Origin: Siniperca chuatsi
Taxonomy: Eukaryota; Chordata; Actinopteri; Centrarchiformes; Sinipercidae
Direction of reading: 5' to 3'
Length of the DNA: 64,000 nt
NCBI RefSeq assembly: GCF_020085105.1
Contig: NC_058055.1
Span: forward strand, 9,951,822 to 10,015,821
Positions within the stretch are counted from its first letter, which is position 1, and every line of letters begins with the position of its first letter. The position numbers and the translations under genes are program-made. Below the pieces are notes generated by a model. That model was given only the letters and a program-made list of their open reading frames with translations, ran no database searches and was not told where the DNA came from. Shown in pieces: positions 11,205-24,168 of this stretch.

Positions 11205-13742
11205 ATGCCGAGCATGGAAAGTATCCTTTTAAAACAGTGGTGAGAAAGGGACGTAAGACTGTGGTGTAACGTCAATAGCTTCAAGACCGAATAAACAACA
11301 TGACGGGACTGGTGAGATTTATGTGCGACAGACACCTGAAATATTACTAAATAGGTCAGATATTCACCAAAGGTACAAGTGCTGCCTTTTTGAATAACCT
11401 GAACTTTCCTAGTCAATCCCAGGCGTCGTAAAATGGGACAGAAGTGGGCTGAAGGCCTTGGACGCTTCTTTGCTAATAGCTGGAAATACTAGACAACTGA
11501 CACTTCTGGGTGTTAGTTAGCGCTACAAATAATAACGCAAATAACGACGTACGTCTTCTGACCTGTTTTACCCACGTCATGTTGTTATGATTTAACAGCG
11601 CCAGGAAGGTTTCACAGGAACTGCATTAAATATACGCAAATTTAATAGGAAACTAACAATACCAGTTACATAACCTGTATTTGTCACTGCATGTCTAATC
11701 AGTTAAGAGTACAGGTGTGGTGATTGTGTTAATTTTAAATAGCAGACCAAATACCAGATAAAAAAAAATAAAAACCCATTAAGGAAAGGAAGTGGGAACA
11801 TACAGCCAAGGTTGGATTACTACGAGCAAAGCAGGCAACTGCCACGGAGCCCCAGACCCTCAGGGGCGATCACGCATTTACAGGGGCTCACAGTTCAATT
11901 TTGCCTCCAGAAAGGGGAAACACATAGTATAGTCTTGATCAAATGCATTTCCAACAATTATTAACAGGATCTCGGTTGAGATAACTACATAACACATGAG
12001 AACAGGGATTTAGAGACGTGATACATATTTGTCAAGACCTCTCACTGCTATTTCCTCCTGCAGCAGTTTTTAGCGTTATCGCCAGGAATAAAATTGGTCA
12101 TCCATGTTGTTTGTTGTTTTGGTTTGGACTTTGTTCTTCTTTAACCTCGTATCACAGAAAATCTCTTCAATTTAAAGTTTGCTGCCAAAGAACTCCAAAG
12201 AAATTCCAAGAAATGTGACAAAGAGGAAAAAATTGAGAAGACTAAAGTCAAGAAAGTAAGTTGCATTTCTGAAGCCAGTCAACAAGATAGAGCATTATGA
12301 AAGCCTGTTGGCTTGTGTTTTGGCCGCAGAAAATTTTTACCAACTATTTTTGTGTCGTTTCTAGGCCATCCAGAAGGGGAATATGGAAGTGGCAAGGATC
12401 CATGCAGAAAACGCCATCAGACAGAAGAACCAGTCTGTGAACTTCCTGAGGATGAGCGCTCGGGTAGATGCAGTGGCTGCAAGGGTCCAAACTGCACTTA
12501 CAATGAACCAGGTACATTGAATACTGGGTGCTGCCATAGGCCTAGAAAATCAGTTACAGCTTGTTTGTTGTCATTTTGGTTTCCATGTTAGTGATGGTGT
12601 TTTATTTCTCAGGTCACAAAATCTATGGCTGGAGTGGTGAAAGGCATGGATTCCACTCTGAAGAGTATGAATCTGGAAAAGGTAGCGTGTCATTTACATG
12701 TGAAATAACACTGTCTTCCATAATTCTTTTTAGCAAAAACAATGTAATTGTCATAACATTTGGTAACAAATTTCTCTGAGTTATAAAACAATGTCTCAAT
12801 CCCTTTTTCTTTTCTTCAGATTTCAGCCCTCATGGACAAATTTGAACACCAGTTTGAAACTCTGGATGTTCAGACAGCCCATATGGAGGACACCATGAGC
12901 AGCACAACAACACTCACAACACCACAAGTACATTTCTCTGCTCTACTCTTATATTATTTCTTGTTGTCTGACAGTGTGTTTTAACCACAAACACATTCAC
13001 TGTAAATCTAATGTGTGTTTCAGAATCAAGTGGACTCGTTGCTGCATGAAATGGCTGATGAAGCAGGGTAACCTTTTCATTTTTCGTCCCTACATTCTTT
13101 GTGAGATAATGTTAAATCCCATATGAGGTGTATGGTATGCATTCTTATAGTACAGTTATAGATTGAAGCGTAAATAGTCGTTGTTATTTTAAAGGATTTG
13201 ATAGGTGTTCTTTTGAGGAATGTTTTAGACAGCATTATTCAGTATAAAGTAAGCAAAGACATAGTGTTTTTAATCTAAAACTAAGGTTTGAATGTTGGTG
13301 TGTGCATCATGTTTAGATTGGACCTGAACATGGAGCTCCCTCAGGGCCAGACAGGATCAGTGGGGACCAGCGTGGCCTCTGCAGAACAGGTACACATGCA
13401 CACTTGGTGTTAAAATCTTTTCACATCTGGCAAGTATACATAAAAAAAACTTAATATAAACCAGATTGCTTGTAGCATTAAGTGGGTAAAAAAGACACAG
13501 GAAATATGATCACAGCAAAGAAATTTGTCACATTAGTGTCCAAATCTCTGCCAATGATACTGTGTACTTGTCAAACAAAGACAAAAATGCAGTATTTGCA
13601 AAAAGTTGAATGGAATGGATTCTCCAAATAACCCTGATTCTTCTCTCGTCTCCATCTTCCTCACTGATGCCCATTTTTGCTCTCTCTTGTCCCAAAGGAT
13701 GAACTGTCTCAAAGGCTCGCCAAACTCAGAGATCAAGTGTAA
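11205..13742 (+). CDS. chmp1b: charged multivesicular body protein 1B (ESCRT-III), 8 coding exons
   Basis: Exons 11205-11220, 12158-12255, 12365-12511, 12613-12681, 12820-12927, 13024-13067, 13317-13389 and 13698-13742 join in phase with GT/AG introns to 199 codons, the length of human CHMP1B. The protein starts [18 protein letters not shown]. It has the basic first helix of ESCRT-III, the near-invariant [19 protein letters not shown] and [19 protein letters not shown] stretches, and ends in the MIT-interacting motif [14 protein letters not shown] (186-199). CHMP1B polymerises on endosomal, midbody and nuclear-envelope membranes and recruits the spastin and VPS4 MIT domains. The sequence fits CHMP1B, not CHMP1A. 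Notable: human CHMP1B has no introns, whereas this one has seven. An E-box/CRE promoter lies upstream and a poly(A) signal at 14131. Confidence 0.97.
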
Positions 13743-14130
13743 AGGACGACTGCAGTGGACTGTGAACGTAATGCATAGCTCTAGGATGCCCGTACACTAC
13801 CTGAATATTACTCCAAAACACATTTTTATTTACATTTCCTCTTTATATCTCATGTGTCTCTGTCGAGGAGTTACTGTATCATTGTTTTGTTTTCCGCAGA
13901 TACCGGCCCTTGTTGGTTCTGTGTGTTTTATAATAACCTTTGGATACCTTTATGTAAACTAACAGAGATGCTGGTTATGGAAAATGTATATATTTCTTAA
14001 ATATACATATTTACTCATGAGGAAGATGTTTAATATGTATACTTAAGAACTCCATAAATTTTTTGAAAATATGGAGCATGGCAGTTATCACCCTGTATTT
14101 ATTGGCCAATTTCAAATGCTCTTGGTGAAG

Positions 14131-14136
14131 AATAAA
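14131..14136 (+). terminator. poly(A) signal AATAAA for chmp1b
   Basis: First canonical hexamer on the plus strand after the chmp1b stop, giving a 3' UTR of about 400 bases. A second AATAAA lies about 300 bases further on. Confidence 0.55.
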
Positions 14137-17100
14137 CTCAAGGTTGTGCACTATAGAATTCAATTTTTGTTTCATATATGCATGATTGCAGAAAACATAA
14201 ATGCATTTTCTCTTCTTGGTGTGAAAGACCTTCCCTCTTAATGTTGAATTGTGTTGATTTCTTGTATTTTACTTCTGACGAATATCTTAAGAAGATACCG
14301 GATGTTTAGCCCATGTGTTTGTCTGGTCATCTTCAGTATTTTCACTGATCATTTGGGAAGGGGTTACAGTTTGGAGATTACATACAGTAAGTAAGCAATG
14401 AAATGTTGTAATACTTTTATCCCTTTTCTTTTTTTAATAAATCGATTTATACATTTCAGTGATTCCATATAAATCTCTATTCCATCTGTAGTGAAACGTC
14501 CATTATGAAAATGAAAACTACAAAACAAAGTCACACTATATCCTTGGCTCTGTGATATCTCAGAAATTGCAGTGTGTTTTTATGTTGAAGTATTATCAGG
14601 AGAGGGTTTCATTCATCAACATTATGGGTACTAATATTTCCAGAAAATATACGCCATCTAACTAATGGATATCCTCGGAGAATCAAAAGAATAACGGCTG
14701 AGGCTAAAAGTACATCCAGTATCAAGTATCCATAAGGAGAAAAAAAACAAGATATAGGGCCATAATATAAATATATAACATAATCATATAAAAAATGACG
14801 AAGTATTTCAGGTGTGTGTAATGTCCCACTCTTTGCTTTAGCGTAAGGTTTCCAAATGCAGATTATTTCTGTCCACATCATTGCCAGTGACTTCTCTCAT
14901 TCGCCCGTCAACCCAAAGGTGGTCCAAATTAGCTGCTCTCTCTCTGCCTACTGTAGTCACTGTGTCCCTCTTGGTAATCATTGTTACCTTCAAGGTAACT
15001 GTCTTTCCTTTGCTCCTTAGATGTAGCCATACTGTATGCCCCACCACCCAGATACATGCATACAGTGTGCACACACTCAGTACTGTGTGTGTGCACAGTA
15101 TGTCAGTACAGATGCAAGGTGAAAGAAATGCTGAATGAAAGATTGCACTGAGTTACAGAAGGTAGTGGAACACAGGCTAGCCCGGACGTGATGTCAGGAC
15201 TTCGGCTCGTTATACATCCATTGTATACATGGGGGTAATTAATGTAATTAATGAATGTATGTGTTTGGGTCATGGATGAAAGAAAGTTGCTAATTTGTCC
15301 CAGTGGCAACTCGCGGTATTGCAAAAAAAAAGAATAACCTGGGACCCCAAAAGCATTTTCCCCAGTGGCCGCCATCATAAAAGAAACAGTTGTCAAAACA
15401 CCTCGAACTGCAGACAATGTGGATTAGTACTCTTTGCCATCCTAATGAGTTATGTCGAACTTTTGTCTGTTTATAATATCCCTGTCACCCCAAAAGAATT
15501 TGCTATTGTAATTTGATTTGATATAATCTGAGGGTAACACTGAAGCGCCTCTTTTTCATTTATCTTTGAATGACACCATAATATGAAAAATATGTAAGAA
15601 AGATCAGATCCCTCTTTCAGAAAGTCATTGTCAGCATCCCATATGTAATCCATTCCTGCGGAAGGTTTGTCTCAAATATTCGGTTGAAAAAAGTTTGGAC
15701 TTGGATACTTGATCACAAACAAACCTCGAGATGTCTGTTTCAAACTTTTCCATTGATGCTATCCTACAAAACATTATTTGCAAAAAAATAAGCAATGGCA
15801 TTGATATTAATTATTCTTTCTGTGGACATGATGGTGAAACAGCCTCACACATTTGGTCATTTTTCATTACTATACAAAGGTGTGCTGTTTGGTATGGTGT
15901 CTGCAGTTCAGAACAAAAATATTATATTATAAAGCTTATATCATCATCTTAGCAAAGTTTCACATTCACAAAAGTAAATGTTATAACAAAACACTTAAAA
16001 TTGTCACTCTACAAACTCCAAAGCCTTAAAGACTCTCAATAAATATATGTAATGTACAATTGAACTACTGAACCTTTTTTCCTTTATGTTTTATTTACGT
16101 TTAACCTCTGGATATGTCTATTGTTGTTTGTTATTGCATAGTTTTGCAAAAAAAAACCCCAAAACAATACCATACCGACACATCCGGTGAAACTTTCAAA
16201 ATAAAACGAAAAAAGGAAAAATAAAAAAGAGTGGGCGCCATTTTTGTATCCAGTTCCTACAATACATGACTGTTCATTGCCACCTAGTGGCCATCGTGAG
16301 GAACTGCAACTCGACATTATATTCGTGTGTAATAACAGCGTTTATATCAGTATATTTATTTATTTATTTATTCAGTTTTCTGGTCTGGATGTCTTGATGA
16401 AGACGCTCATTCCAGCGTCAAGGCAGTATTTCACGTACAGCCTAAATTATTAAGAAATTACAGTCAAAAGAACGAAGCAGCAGTGTTTATTGCCCTCTAC
16501 GGATGAAGACAGCAACTTTGCTTACAAGCAGATCATCGCGCATAATGTGAAAAAGAAAACTACAGAGCTTTGGGCCCCAGCAGCGAGCTGTTTATTCTCC
16601 CACTTGATCTGTGAATTGATCTGTGAATTGAATATGTGGAGTTTCTGTGATTAGGTTCTTTCATTGTCACCTACAGGTGTTACCGTTGTCTCTGTCTCTG
16701 AACCAGGTGTCCGCGCGCTTTATGACAGTTCATATTTAAACTGCATGCAGAAAAAATCTGATTTTTACCTATTCATACAAGTGGTTTTACCAAAGGATAT
16801 GAATTTAATTTCACATCTCAGGACTTACTGTGATTACTTTGTTAGAGACACAAGTTGGAAGATGTGTTGATGTTAAGTATTATTTATATTATTATTTACT
16901 TGTTAATGAGTTTCATATCATTCATAAATTATCCTGCCAACGACTCGGTTACTAGTCTAGTCTAGTAGTCTGATTGCAGTATACTTGCATTTTTGAATGT
17001 TTCCCTTGTGCAATTTTACATTTAAATTTACTAGTGGTATCAACTAAAACAATTACAAACAATCCACTAAGAATAAGATGAGTAACACTTCATTTTTCCT

Positions 17101-17298
17101 GTGTTTTGGCTGTTAGGCATTTTTAACTTTCAGACTGCAGACCCTAACCTTAGCTACTGTCCCAACCCTAACTTAAAAATTGTACAACCTGAACCTAAAC
17201 GTAAATATTTAACCTGTGAGTCCTTAGTGGCGAGCATAACCTGGGAACGGAGCAAAGGCTGTCTGTAAGACAAAACTCGGGGTGTTAATCATTGTATC
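14137..17298. other. intergenic region between chmp1b and rraga
   Basis: No gene is recognised. A minus-strand frame at 14609-14881 encodes a hydrophobic C-terminal-looking segment but has no splice-linked partner or family match. A TTTA tandem run occurs near 16354-16373. The sequence is otherwise unique-looking and AT-rich. Confidence 0.5.
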
Positions 17299-17308
17299 GT
17301 CATGTGAC
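17299..17308 (+). promoter_or_regulatory. CLEAR/M-box-like site upstream of rraga
   Basis: GTCATGTGAC differs from the CLEAR element GTCACGTGAC (TFEB/TFE3/MITF) at one base and contains the M-box core TCATGTGA. It lies about 540 bp before the rraga ATG and 28 bases before a perfect CRE. The family role is known; use here is inferred. Confidence 0.4.
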
Positions 17309-17336
17309 TCTGGCGTAAACAGGAAGCAGCTGATCT

Positions 17337-17344
17337 TGACGTCA
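17337..17344. promoter_or_regulatory. perfect palindromic CRE upstream of rraga
   Basis: TGACGTCA, the full CREB/ATF palindrome, lies about 500 bp before the rraga start codon in the presumed promoter. A CTAG/TTAGCT-rich stretch follows at 17460-17560. Confidence 0.5.
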
Positions 17345-17843
17345 CTGTCTGCTTCTAACAAGTAATGTATAACGTTACAACTGTATCGTTAAAAACAAAT
17401 AAAAAACTATAGTCTAAAATTGCTTGAATTTAAGTAGCCGATCTACACTGTCGGGGTAAGTACACTAGCGGCTAGCTAGCCGTTTAGCTTGGCTAAGCTA
17501 CCTGACATTTATCTGGACTGTGTCGTGCTAGCTAACTTAGCATTAGCTTAGTTGTTTATCCGGAACAGAGAAAAGAGTTTTAATTAAGTTAGTAAACTCC
17601 TTATATATTCCCGTGAGTCTGATAAACTCATGGCTGGTTACATGTTTGACTTGTTCGTCATTTAAGCGTTTAAACGTGTCCTTTTTAGTTATATCAGTTT
17701 TCTGCTCCAGTAGAGCTAAGCTAGGTGGAAATATTTATGTTTGTTCAGCAGTTGAAGGAGAGGAAGAGGAGAGCTGCTGCGGATACAGGCTAAAGTCATC
17801 TTGCAGCTCAGAGAAATACTCTGCATCGTGTCTGCTGAGGGGG

Positions 17844-20800
17844 ATGTCAAGTACAGCAATGAAGAAAAAGGTGAAGCATTGAGGCTAATCATCGACACTT
17901 TGCAGCATCACAAGCAGTGGTGAAGGACATTTACTTTAGTGCTGTACTTTATATTGAGGTGCTTGCACTTTACTCGAGTACTTCCATTTAATGCGTCTAC
18001 CCAGTCTTTTAAATGTGGAGCTTTAGCTGTTTTCAATGCCTTAACATGATTCTGGCAGGTGTAGTCATACCCACCACAATAATGGAAAATGCACATTTTG
18101 ACATGCATTATTTGGTATTTTGGATCTGTCCCATTATAAACATAAATCAGGAGTCAAAGGGATTGCTCAACCAAACCATCTACCCAGGACTGTTAATGAC
18201 ATTGTAGGAAAGTTCCCACGTCTATTCTGCACTTCCAGCACAAATTACCCCTCATTAGTTTCATTCTCTAAATTACTTTGGTGATATTAACTACCCGAGG
18301 TGGAGTTTACATTCTACAATCACAGACTTATTAGACATGGTGGGCTTTTTAATGCAGATTCTAAACTTCTTAAGAGTCAGTATCTTTAAATGTGACAGAT
18401 TTCAATCAATTGCAGATCAATTAAGTTGAATTAAATTAAAATGAGGAGATTTAGTATTTCTCCCCCATTTTATGTACCGAAACATATAATCAGTTATTAG
18501 AATATGATACATAGTTATGGATTAAACTACCCAAAAGTATATAAAGAATTTAAAATTAGCTCTCTCGACTAGCTACAACATTAAAATGTGCTTACATGTT
18601 AATGCACCAATAATCACATAATATAAAATAATACTAACGGGGCATTCTGCTGCACAGTGAGTACTTTTATTTTTGATACTTCAAGTGCATGACGTTGCTT
18701 ATAACACTCATGTACTTTACTAAAGTAAAAGAATAAATATAGTTTAGACTTTTACTTATAATGAAGTGTTTAACCTTCTGAAGTCTGAATATGTCTTGCA
18801 CCACTGGTCATAAGAGGAGTGGATAGACAAGACAAGGTGGTCTAATCTGTTGTCTTTGTGCTTTCAGGTGTTACTGATGGGAAAAAGTGGGTCTGGAAAG
18901 ACCAGTATGAGATCAATCATCTTTGCCAATTACATAGCTCGAGACACGCGCCGCCTTGGAGCTACAAGTAAGAGTACTTTAAAGAAAGTGCTACTTGAAG
19001 GTATGTTTTTGATGCTGGGTGTTTCTTTAATCTCATCTTTAAAAAAATCTTTTCATCCTGTGTTAAATGTAGTTGACGTGGAGCACTCCCATGTAAGGTT
19101 TCTTGGCAATCTGGTTCTAAACCTGTGGGACTGTGGAGGGTAAAGTACATTGGTTCATTATTTGCCATCTTTGGACCAACTTTGACAATTCGTAGTCTTT
19201 CCCCTAATCTGAAACCCTCTGTGAAATGTTGCTCTGTGCTTCCTTTACCCACCAGACAGGACACGTTCATGGAGAACTACTTCACCAGCCAGAGGGACAA
19301 CATTTTCAGAAATGTAGAGGTGCTTATTTATGTATTTGATGTTGAGAGCCGTGAGCTGGAGAAAGACATGCACTACTACCAGTCGTGTCTGGAGGCCATC
19401 CTGCAGAACTCCCCCGACGCTAAAGTGTTCTGCCTCGTTCACAAAATGGATCTAGTGCAGGAAGACCAGAGAGATTTGGTAAGCCTAGCAATTTTTATTT
19501 CATTATTAGCAGTGGTCCTCCTCTCTCATGTGCACATTTTTGCTCTCTCACACAGAAGCACATAAACATGCAGACATTTTAATTTTATTTTTTTAGCTGT
19601 CAAAAACCCGTCACCTAGGCAAAGATTTCACCAAAAACACTCACATGAGCAGACTTTGGTCATCTTGTGATTTCTAACGTCAGTATCAGTAATTTGACAA
19701 GTTATTGCTCAGCCTCAACCCTTGCACACATAGCTTGCATAGTAAAGGTAAATAATACTGAAGGATGGATACATTAAATTGGACTTTTTTAACATCTGGT
19801 TAAAATGACAGATGAAAGTTAGCCTTCATGGCTAATTTTTGTTCTTTTTTCTGTTTGTCAGTGGACACTGTCTCTTTTGAAATAAACTAAGCTGCTGAAC
19901 AACAATGAAACCTGAGGTGGTAGTAAAACCAGTATTAATAATCATGCTCAATTAGAGTACCTATTGAAAATAGACTGTTATTCACTTACACATTTAAAGA
20001 CAAATTTCTCTATTTGTGCGATTTATTTATTAATTCCTTTGTTAGTGATGTTGAACTGAGGAAGAGTAAAATCTTATTGCTTCAATACTGTCCATGTGAT
20101 GGACTGTCTTTACTGTTTTCTCAGATCTTTAAGGAGCGTGAAGAAGATCTGAAGAGATTGTCCAGACCTCTGGCTTGCACTTGCTTCAGGACATCAATCT
20201 GGGACGAAACCCTGTATAAGGTTGAGACAATTGACTGGTTGTATGTTCAGATGTCAGGTAACAAAGTTGACACCGTAAGAAACATTTTTAAATGTCTTTG
20301 CAGGCCTGGTCTAGCATAGTGTACCAGCTCATCCCAAACGTCCAGCAGCTGGAGACAAACCTGAGAAATTTTGCGCAGATCATAGAGGCAGATGAAGTTC
20401 TTCTGTTTGAGAGAGCCACCTTCTTGGTGAGAGCAACCACTTTCCTCTGGCATGACAGCATCTGGGCAGAACAAATGGATCAAGTAATGAAAATCTTTTC
20501 TCTTTTTTTTGTCTTTTTGCGTGGTGTTTTGTGAATACAGGTGATCTCCCACTATCAGTGCAAAGAGCAGCGGGATGCTCACCGGTTTGAGAAGATCAGT
20601 AACATTATCAAACAGTTCAAACTCAGCTGTAGGTAAGTTCACTCTGCAATAACATCACCGTCACGCCACACATCACCTGCTGAATCTTTATGTTGTTTCT
20701 GATTATTTATTTATTTATACTTTTTTTTTTATTCCAGTAAACTTGCAGCCTCTTTCCAAAGCATGGAAGTGAGGAACTCCAACTTTGCAGCCTTCATTGA

Positions 20801-21048
20801 CGTCTTCACCTCCAACACATATGTCATGGTCATCATGTCGGATCCCTCCATTCGTAAGTAGGGAAGATGACGTTTCTCTGCAGCGAATGTACAGTTAAGA
20901 AACCAAATCAGCATGATAAAAAATCCATGTCTCCATTTTTCCAGCATCCGCAGCCACTCTCATCAATATCCGTAATGCTAGGAAACACTTTGAGAAGTTG
21001 GAGCGAGTGGATGGACCCAAGCACAGCCTGCACATGCGAATGCGCTAG
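17844..21048 (+). CDS. rraga: Ras-related GTP-binding protein RagA/B, 9 coding exons
   Basis: Exons 17844-17870, 18868-18967, 19073-19139, 19256-19478, 20125-20220, 20304-20426, 20541-20632, 20738-20853 and 20945-21048 join in phase to 315 codons. The P-loop GKSGSGKTS (14-22, with T21), the DCGGQD switch II motif (Q66) and HKMD form the G domain. The C-terminal half is the roadblock-type dimerisation domain. RagA/B pairs with RagC/D on the lysosome, is anchored by Ragulator and recruits mTORC1 when amino acids are present. The start MSSTAMKKK equals mammalian MPNTAMKKK in length. The C terminus KHSLHMRMR is two residues longer than human RRAGA and resembles RagA more than RagB. Intron 2 (18968-19072) lies exactly where the 28-residue RagB-long insert occurs in mammals but is only 105 bp. 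Human RRAGA is intronless; RRAGB is X-linked and spliced. Confidence 0.97.
17915..18806. mobile_element. hAT-like non-autonomous element in rraga intron 1
   Basis: Ends CAGTGGTG and CACCACTG form terminal inverted repeats of hAT type. The flanks ATCACAAG (left) and GTCATAAG (right) agree at 6 of 8 bases, consistent with a diverged 8-bp target duplication. Sub-terminal ACTTTACT/AGTAAAAG motifs are shared with 31846-32386. It occupies nearly all of rraga intron 1. No ORF. Confidence 0.7.
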
Positions 21049-21278
21049 CCGGTGCATTTGTCCCAGTGGATCCTCTCAGCCAATCAGTCCACAGGCCGCT
21101 GACGACTTCCAGCTCCGACACATTTGAGCAGCCTTGCACTGTTTCCTCTATAGCTTCACATTCAATCACAGTTATTACGGGAGAAATCATATTTTCTTTT
21201 GGTCTAATTTCTACAGTGATGATTCAAGTATCTTGAACAGCGATACATTCTGTTGAAATATTTGCCCTAACTCGACAC

Positions 21279-21284
21279 ATTAAA
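21279..21284 (+). terminator. variant poly(A) signal ATTAAA for rraga
   Basis: ATTAAA about 230 bases after the rraga stop codon. A plausible site, but not unique. Confidence 0.3.
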
Positions 21285-21945
21285 GTCAAATGAATAGTTG
21301 TGTTTACTATGAAGGGGGCTACCTTTGCTGTCACACTTTGTCTTATACAGTAGTTTCATTCACTCCATGCAGTGAATCCCAGTGATCGGGGGATGTTGTC
21401 TCCAACTGATAAGCAGTAGATACTGTTTGATTTTCAAATGCAGTTTGTAAGCTGTTACACTTTGAAAGTACGAACAATATAGTTATATTCAGAAAAATAT
21501 CATTTGTGATGTGTTTTTTCTGCTTTTATATTTTGACAGTGCTCACCACTTGATACATATGTCATGAACAGATATACAAATTAGTGCACATTTACTTCCT
21601 GTACAAAACATCCTGCTCAGAGATGGTTCGTGTTCCTTTTATTCACGGCAGTGTCTCTGGCCATAAGGCCTTTTGACACTCGGCACCAGTTGTCCTGTGC
21701 ATGTGACATATGGTGGCAAAAGTTTGATGTGGTAGAGGGTTGGACCAGTGCGTGCGTGTGAGAGAGTGGGGAAGGGCTTACAGGACAGTTCAGTGCACCT
21801 GTTAAGCGAGTCGCATGGAGTCGACAACAGTGTACGTGCAGATGGAGCAGCATGTTACAAGCACAACACAATCAGTTCATTTCAGTGAATCTAACAGCTG
21901 TGTTAATGTTTTCATTTCCTTTCTTAGTAGTATCTGAATTAGCGC

Positions 21946-22390
21946 TTAAAGCCCCTGAAAACTTAAGTTTTTCTCTACAACATTAAACATTCATGACTAC
22001 ATGAGAAATGATCAAGGTTATAAACACTTAAGGTATCACTTATGAAGAGTTTAACGCCCAAAAACTCAGTTAATCTACTTCTTCAGGACTGTGGGTGTGT
22101 TCTGAGCAGATTTGATTGACAGTGACCAAACAAATCAACACCTGTTATCAGACTTTGATTCGAATGGTGCTAAACTCTTGGTGATTGGTGCACAAAAGTA
22201 TGTGACATCACCTTTTTCTGACTAAGCCCCTCCCACTTTAAACCAGCTAGAAGAAAAGAAGAAATGCAGAAATATCTCATGGGAAAAAAACAAAATTGTT
22301 CTAACGTTGATAGAAAATAGTGCGGTCATGTGGGACCCCATTGCTCATAGTAAGAAGCTGAGTGAGAAAATACATTTTCGGGGCCTTTGA
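21946..22390 (+). mobile_element. non-autonomous DNA element, GGCCCCTGAAAAC-ended family, copy B
   Basis: Left end TTAAAGCCCCTGAAAAC and right end TTTTCGGGGCCTTTGA are imperfect inverted repeats. The interior matches copy A at 3345-3778 in the opposite orientation. There is no coding capacity. It lies in the convergent interval between rraga and cnga2. Confidence 0.75.
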
Positions 22391-24162
22391 GTTGCACTTT
22401 GTCATGTTGTCATATGTTAGCTTTGTCCAGACTCTGTTTCAACCTGGACCTTGAGTTGAGATTGTTTTGTCAATACACCAGCCTCCACTGGGAATGCCGG
22501 CTGATAAAATGTATACAGCGCTGCCTACCAAATCCCACTGAACAGTTTGGTTTTCAACATAATATACATTCTTACTGGATCCAACATTTGAAAATGCTGA
22601 TAATATACTGTATATCACACTGGATTACATAACACTCAAACTGAGCTGCTGCTATGCTCTTAAATCACCAAGTGCTGCATTTCTTCAGCCTGTAGGTAAG
22701 CCATATATGCAGCCTATATAAAATTTAAGGGTTGTCATTCTTAATCCCTGAAAGTCAAGACCGTACATGGGCTTCTCACTTCTGCTTTTAACATTGTTTG
22801 AGCCAGATTAAATTTTGGTGCTGTCATCCGCAACCCATATCTAACTAAGTAAGCATGGTTCTGGTGTTTTATGGGTCAAAAGACGTCTGGGCATCTTGGT
22901 TGTAAAGTGAAAATTTACAGATTGCGTAAAAACATTTCAATGATATATTTCAATTTAGTCTACCCTTACCTTGAAATACTAAAAACTTGTAATACTTTAA
23001 TCAAATTTAGTTCATATATAGATATCTTTTGATTTGCAAATGTTTACTGGAAATTTCATATCTCATATAAAGGTTATATTTAGGCCAAGATTGAGATCTA
23101 CGTAGTGCTGAAAACACAGGTTTGATATTTGAGTCTATCAAGAGCTGTACCTTTTGTTTCTAAAGTGATACAAAAGAGAGATTCTATGTAGTCATGCTGT
23201 TTGACCAGCCTACAGCAGGTACAGTAACTGGAAATTTGTCTGTGGTACTTTATCCCACCAACTCTTTCAGGGGCTGCCAGGGATATGCACTCATTACCTC
23301 CTGCCTCATAGCCAGCTCTGCTGCAGAGGCATTGTTCCAGCTGCGCTTATCGACACTGCTCATGTGGTTGAGTTGTATCCTGGAATGCAAAGGCTGAATA
23401 TCTGGAAAATTCCCAGTCCCTCCCTTCAGAGAGTGAGTCTGCATAATAGAAGTAACTAAGAGACAAAGTGGCTTACTCATTTTAATATAAGACTGGTAAA
23501 GTAAATTTTATAGCAAATAAAAATCTCACTAAATTGAAGCCCATTTGCGGCAGAACTGAAAAAATAGAAGTAACTGCAAAATCCATGTGAGTCACTTCTC
23601 CAGAACCCAAATCATTTTCAATGCAAGAACTCTCCTCAAATGTTCCACAAAAGCCAAAGAAGGGAAGAAAATGTCAAAGGATTGCTGTGATAATCATCAT
23701 AGAATGCCTGATTCAGATCTGACCTGGAAAATAAGGACACTGGAAAATAATTGTGTTTGTGTACGTGAACTCAGCAAATCATTTTCTATCGTCTCTCCTT
23801 GGACTTTTTCCCCAGGAGGAGCAGCAGAGACAAGGTGTACAGGGCCAGAGCATAACATATGTCGAGAGAACTGAATCCCTCTGCTGATGCAACCAAACAT
23901 AAGATGTTTTGTGACCCAAAAGCTATAACAACCAGCAATCTTCAGTGTTTTTAAGTCTGAAATCTAAAAAGTGACATTTATACTTCATTTACAGGTTTTT
24001 AATGTACTCTAGTTTTCTTTTTTCCCCCTCATCAGTAATGTGTTCTCCATACCTTGATTTAGCTTGATCTGGGAAGTAACCACCATTTAAACACACATTC
24101 AACTCACACTCAGAACTCAAAGACTGCATGGACATAGCAGTGTTGTCCACTTTCTTTTCATG
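22391..24162. other. convergent intergenic region rraga/cnga2
   Basis: No gene, RNA gene or clear repeat is recognised. AT-rich with short non-homologous frames only. Confidence 0.5.
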
Positions 24163-24168
24163 TTTATT
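24163..24168 (-). terminator. poly(A) signal for cnga2
   Basis: AATAAA on the minus strand, about 155 bases past the cnga2 stop codon, giving a short 3' UTR. Confidence 0.55.

Noticed and set aside
14609-14881. Minus-strand frame with a hydrophobic C-terminal-like segment
   Set aside because: No recognisable family, no splice-linked upstream exon and AT-rich composition. A chance frame is more likely than a membrane protein gene.
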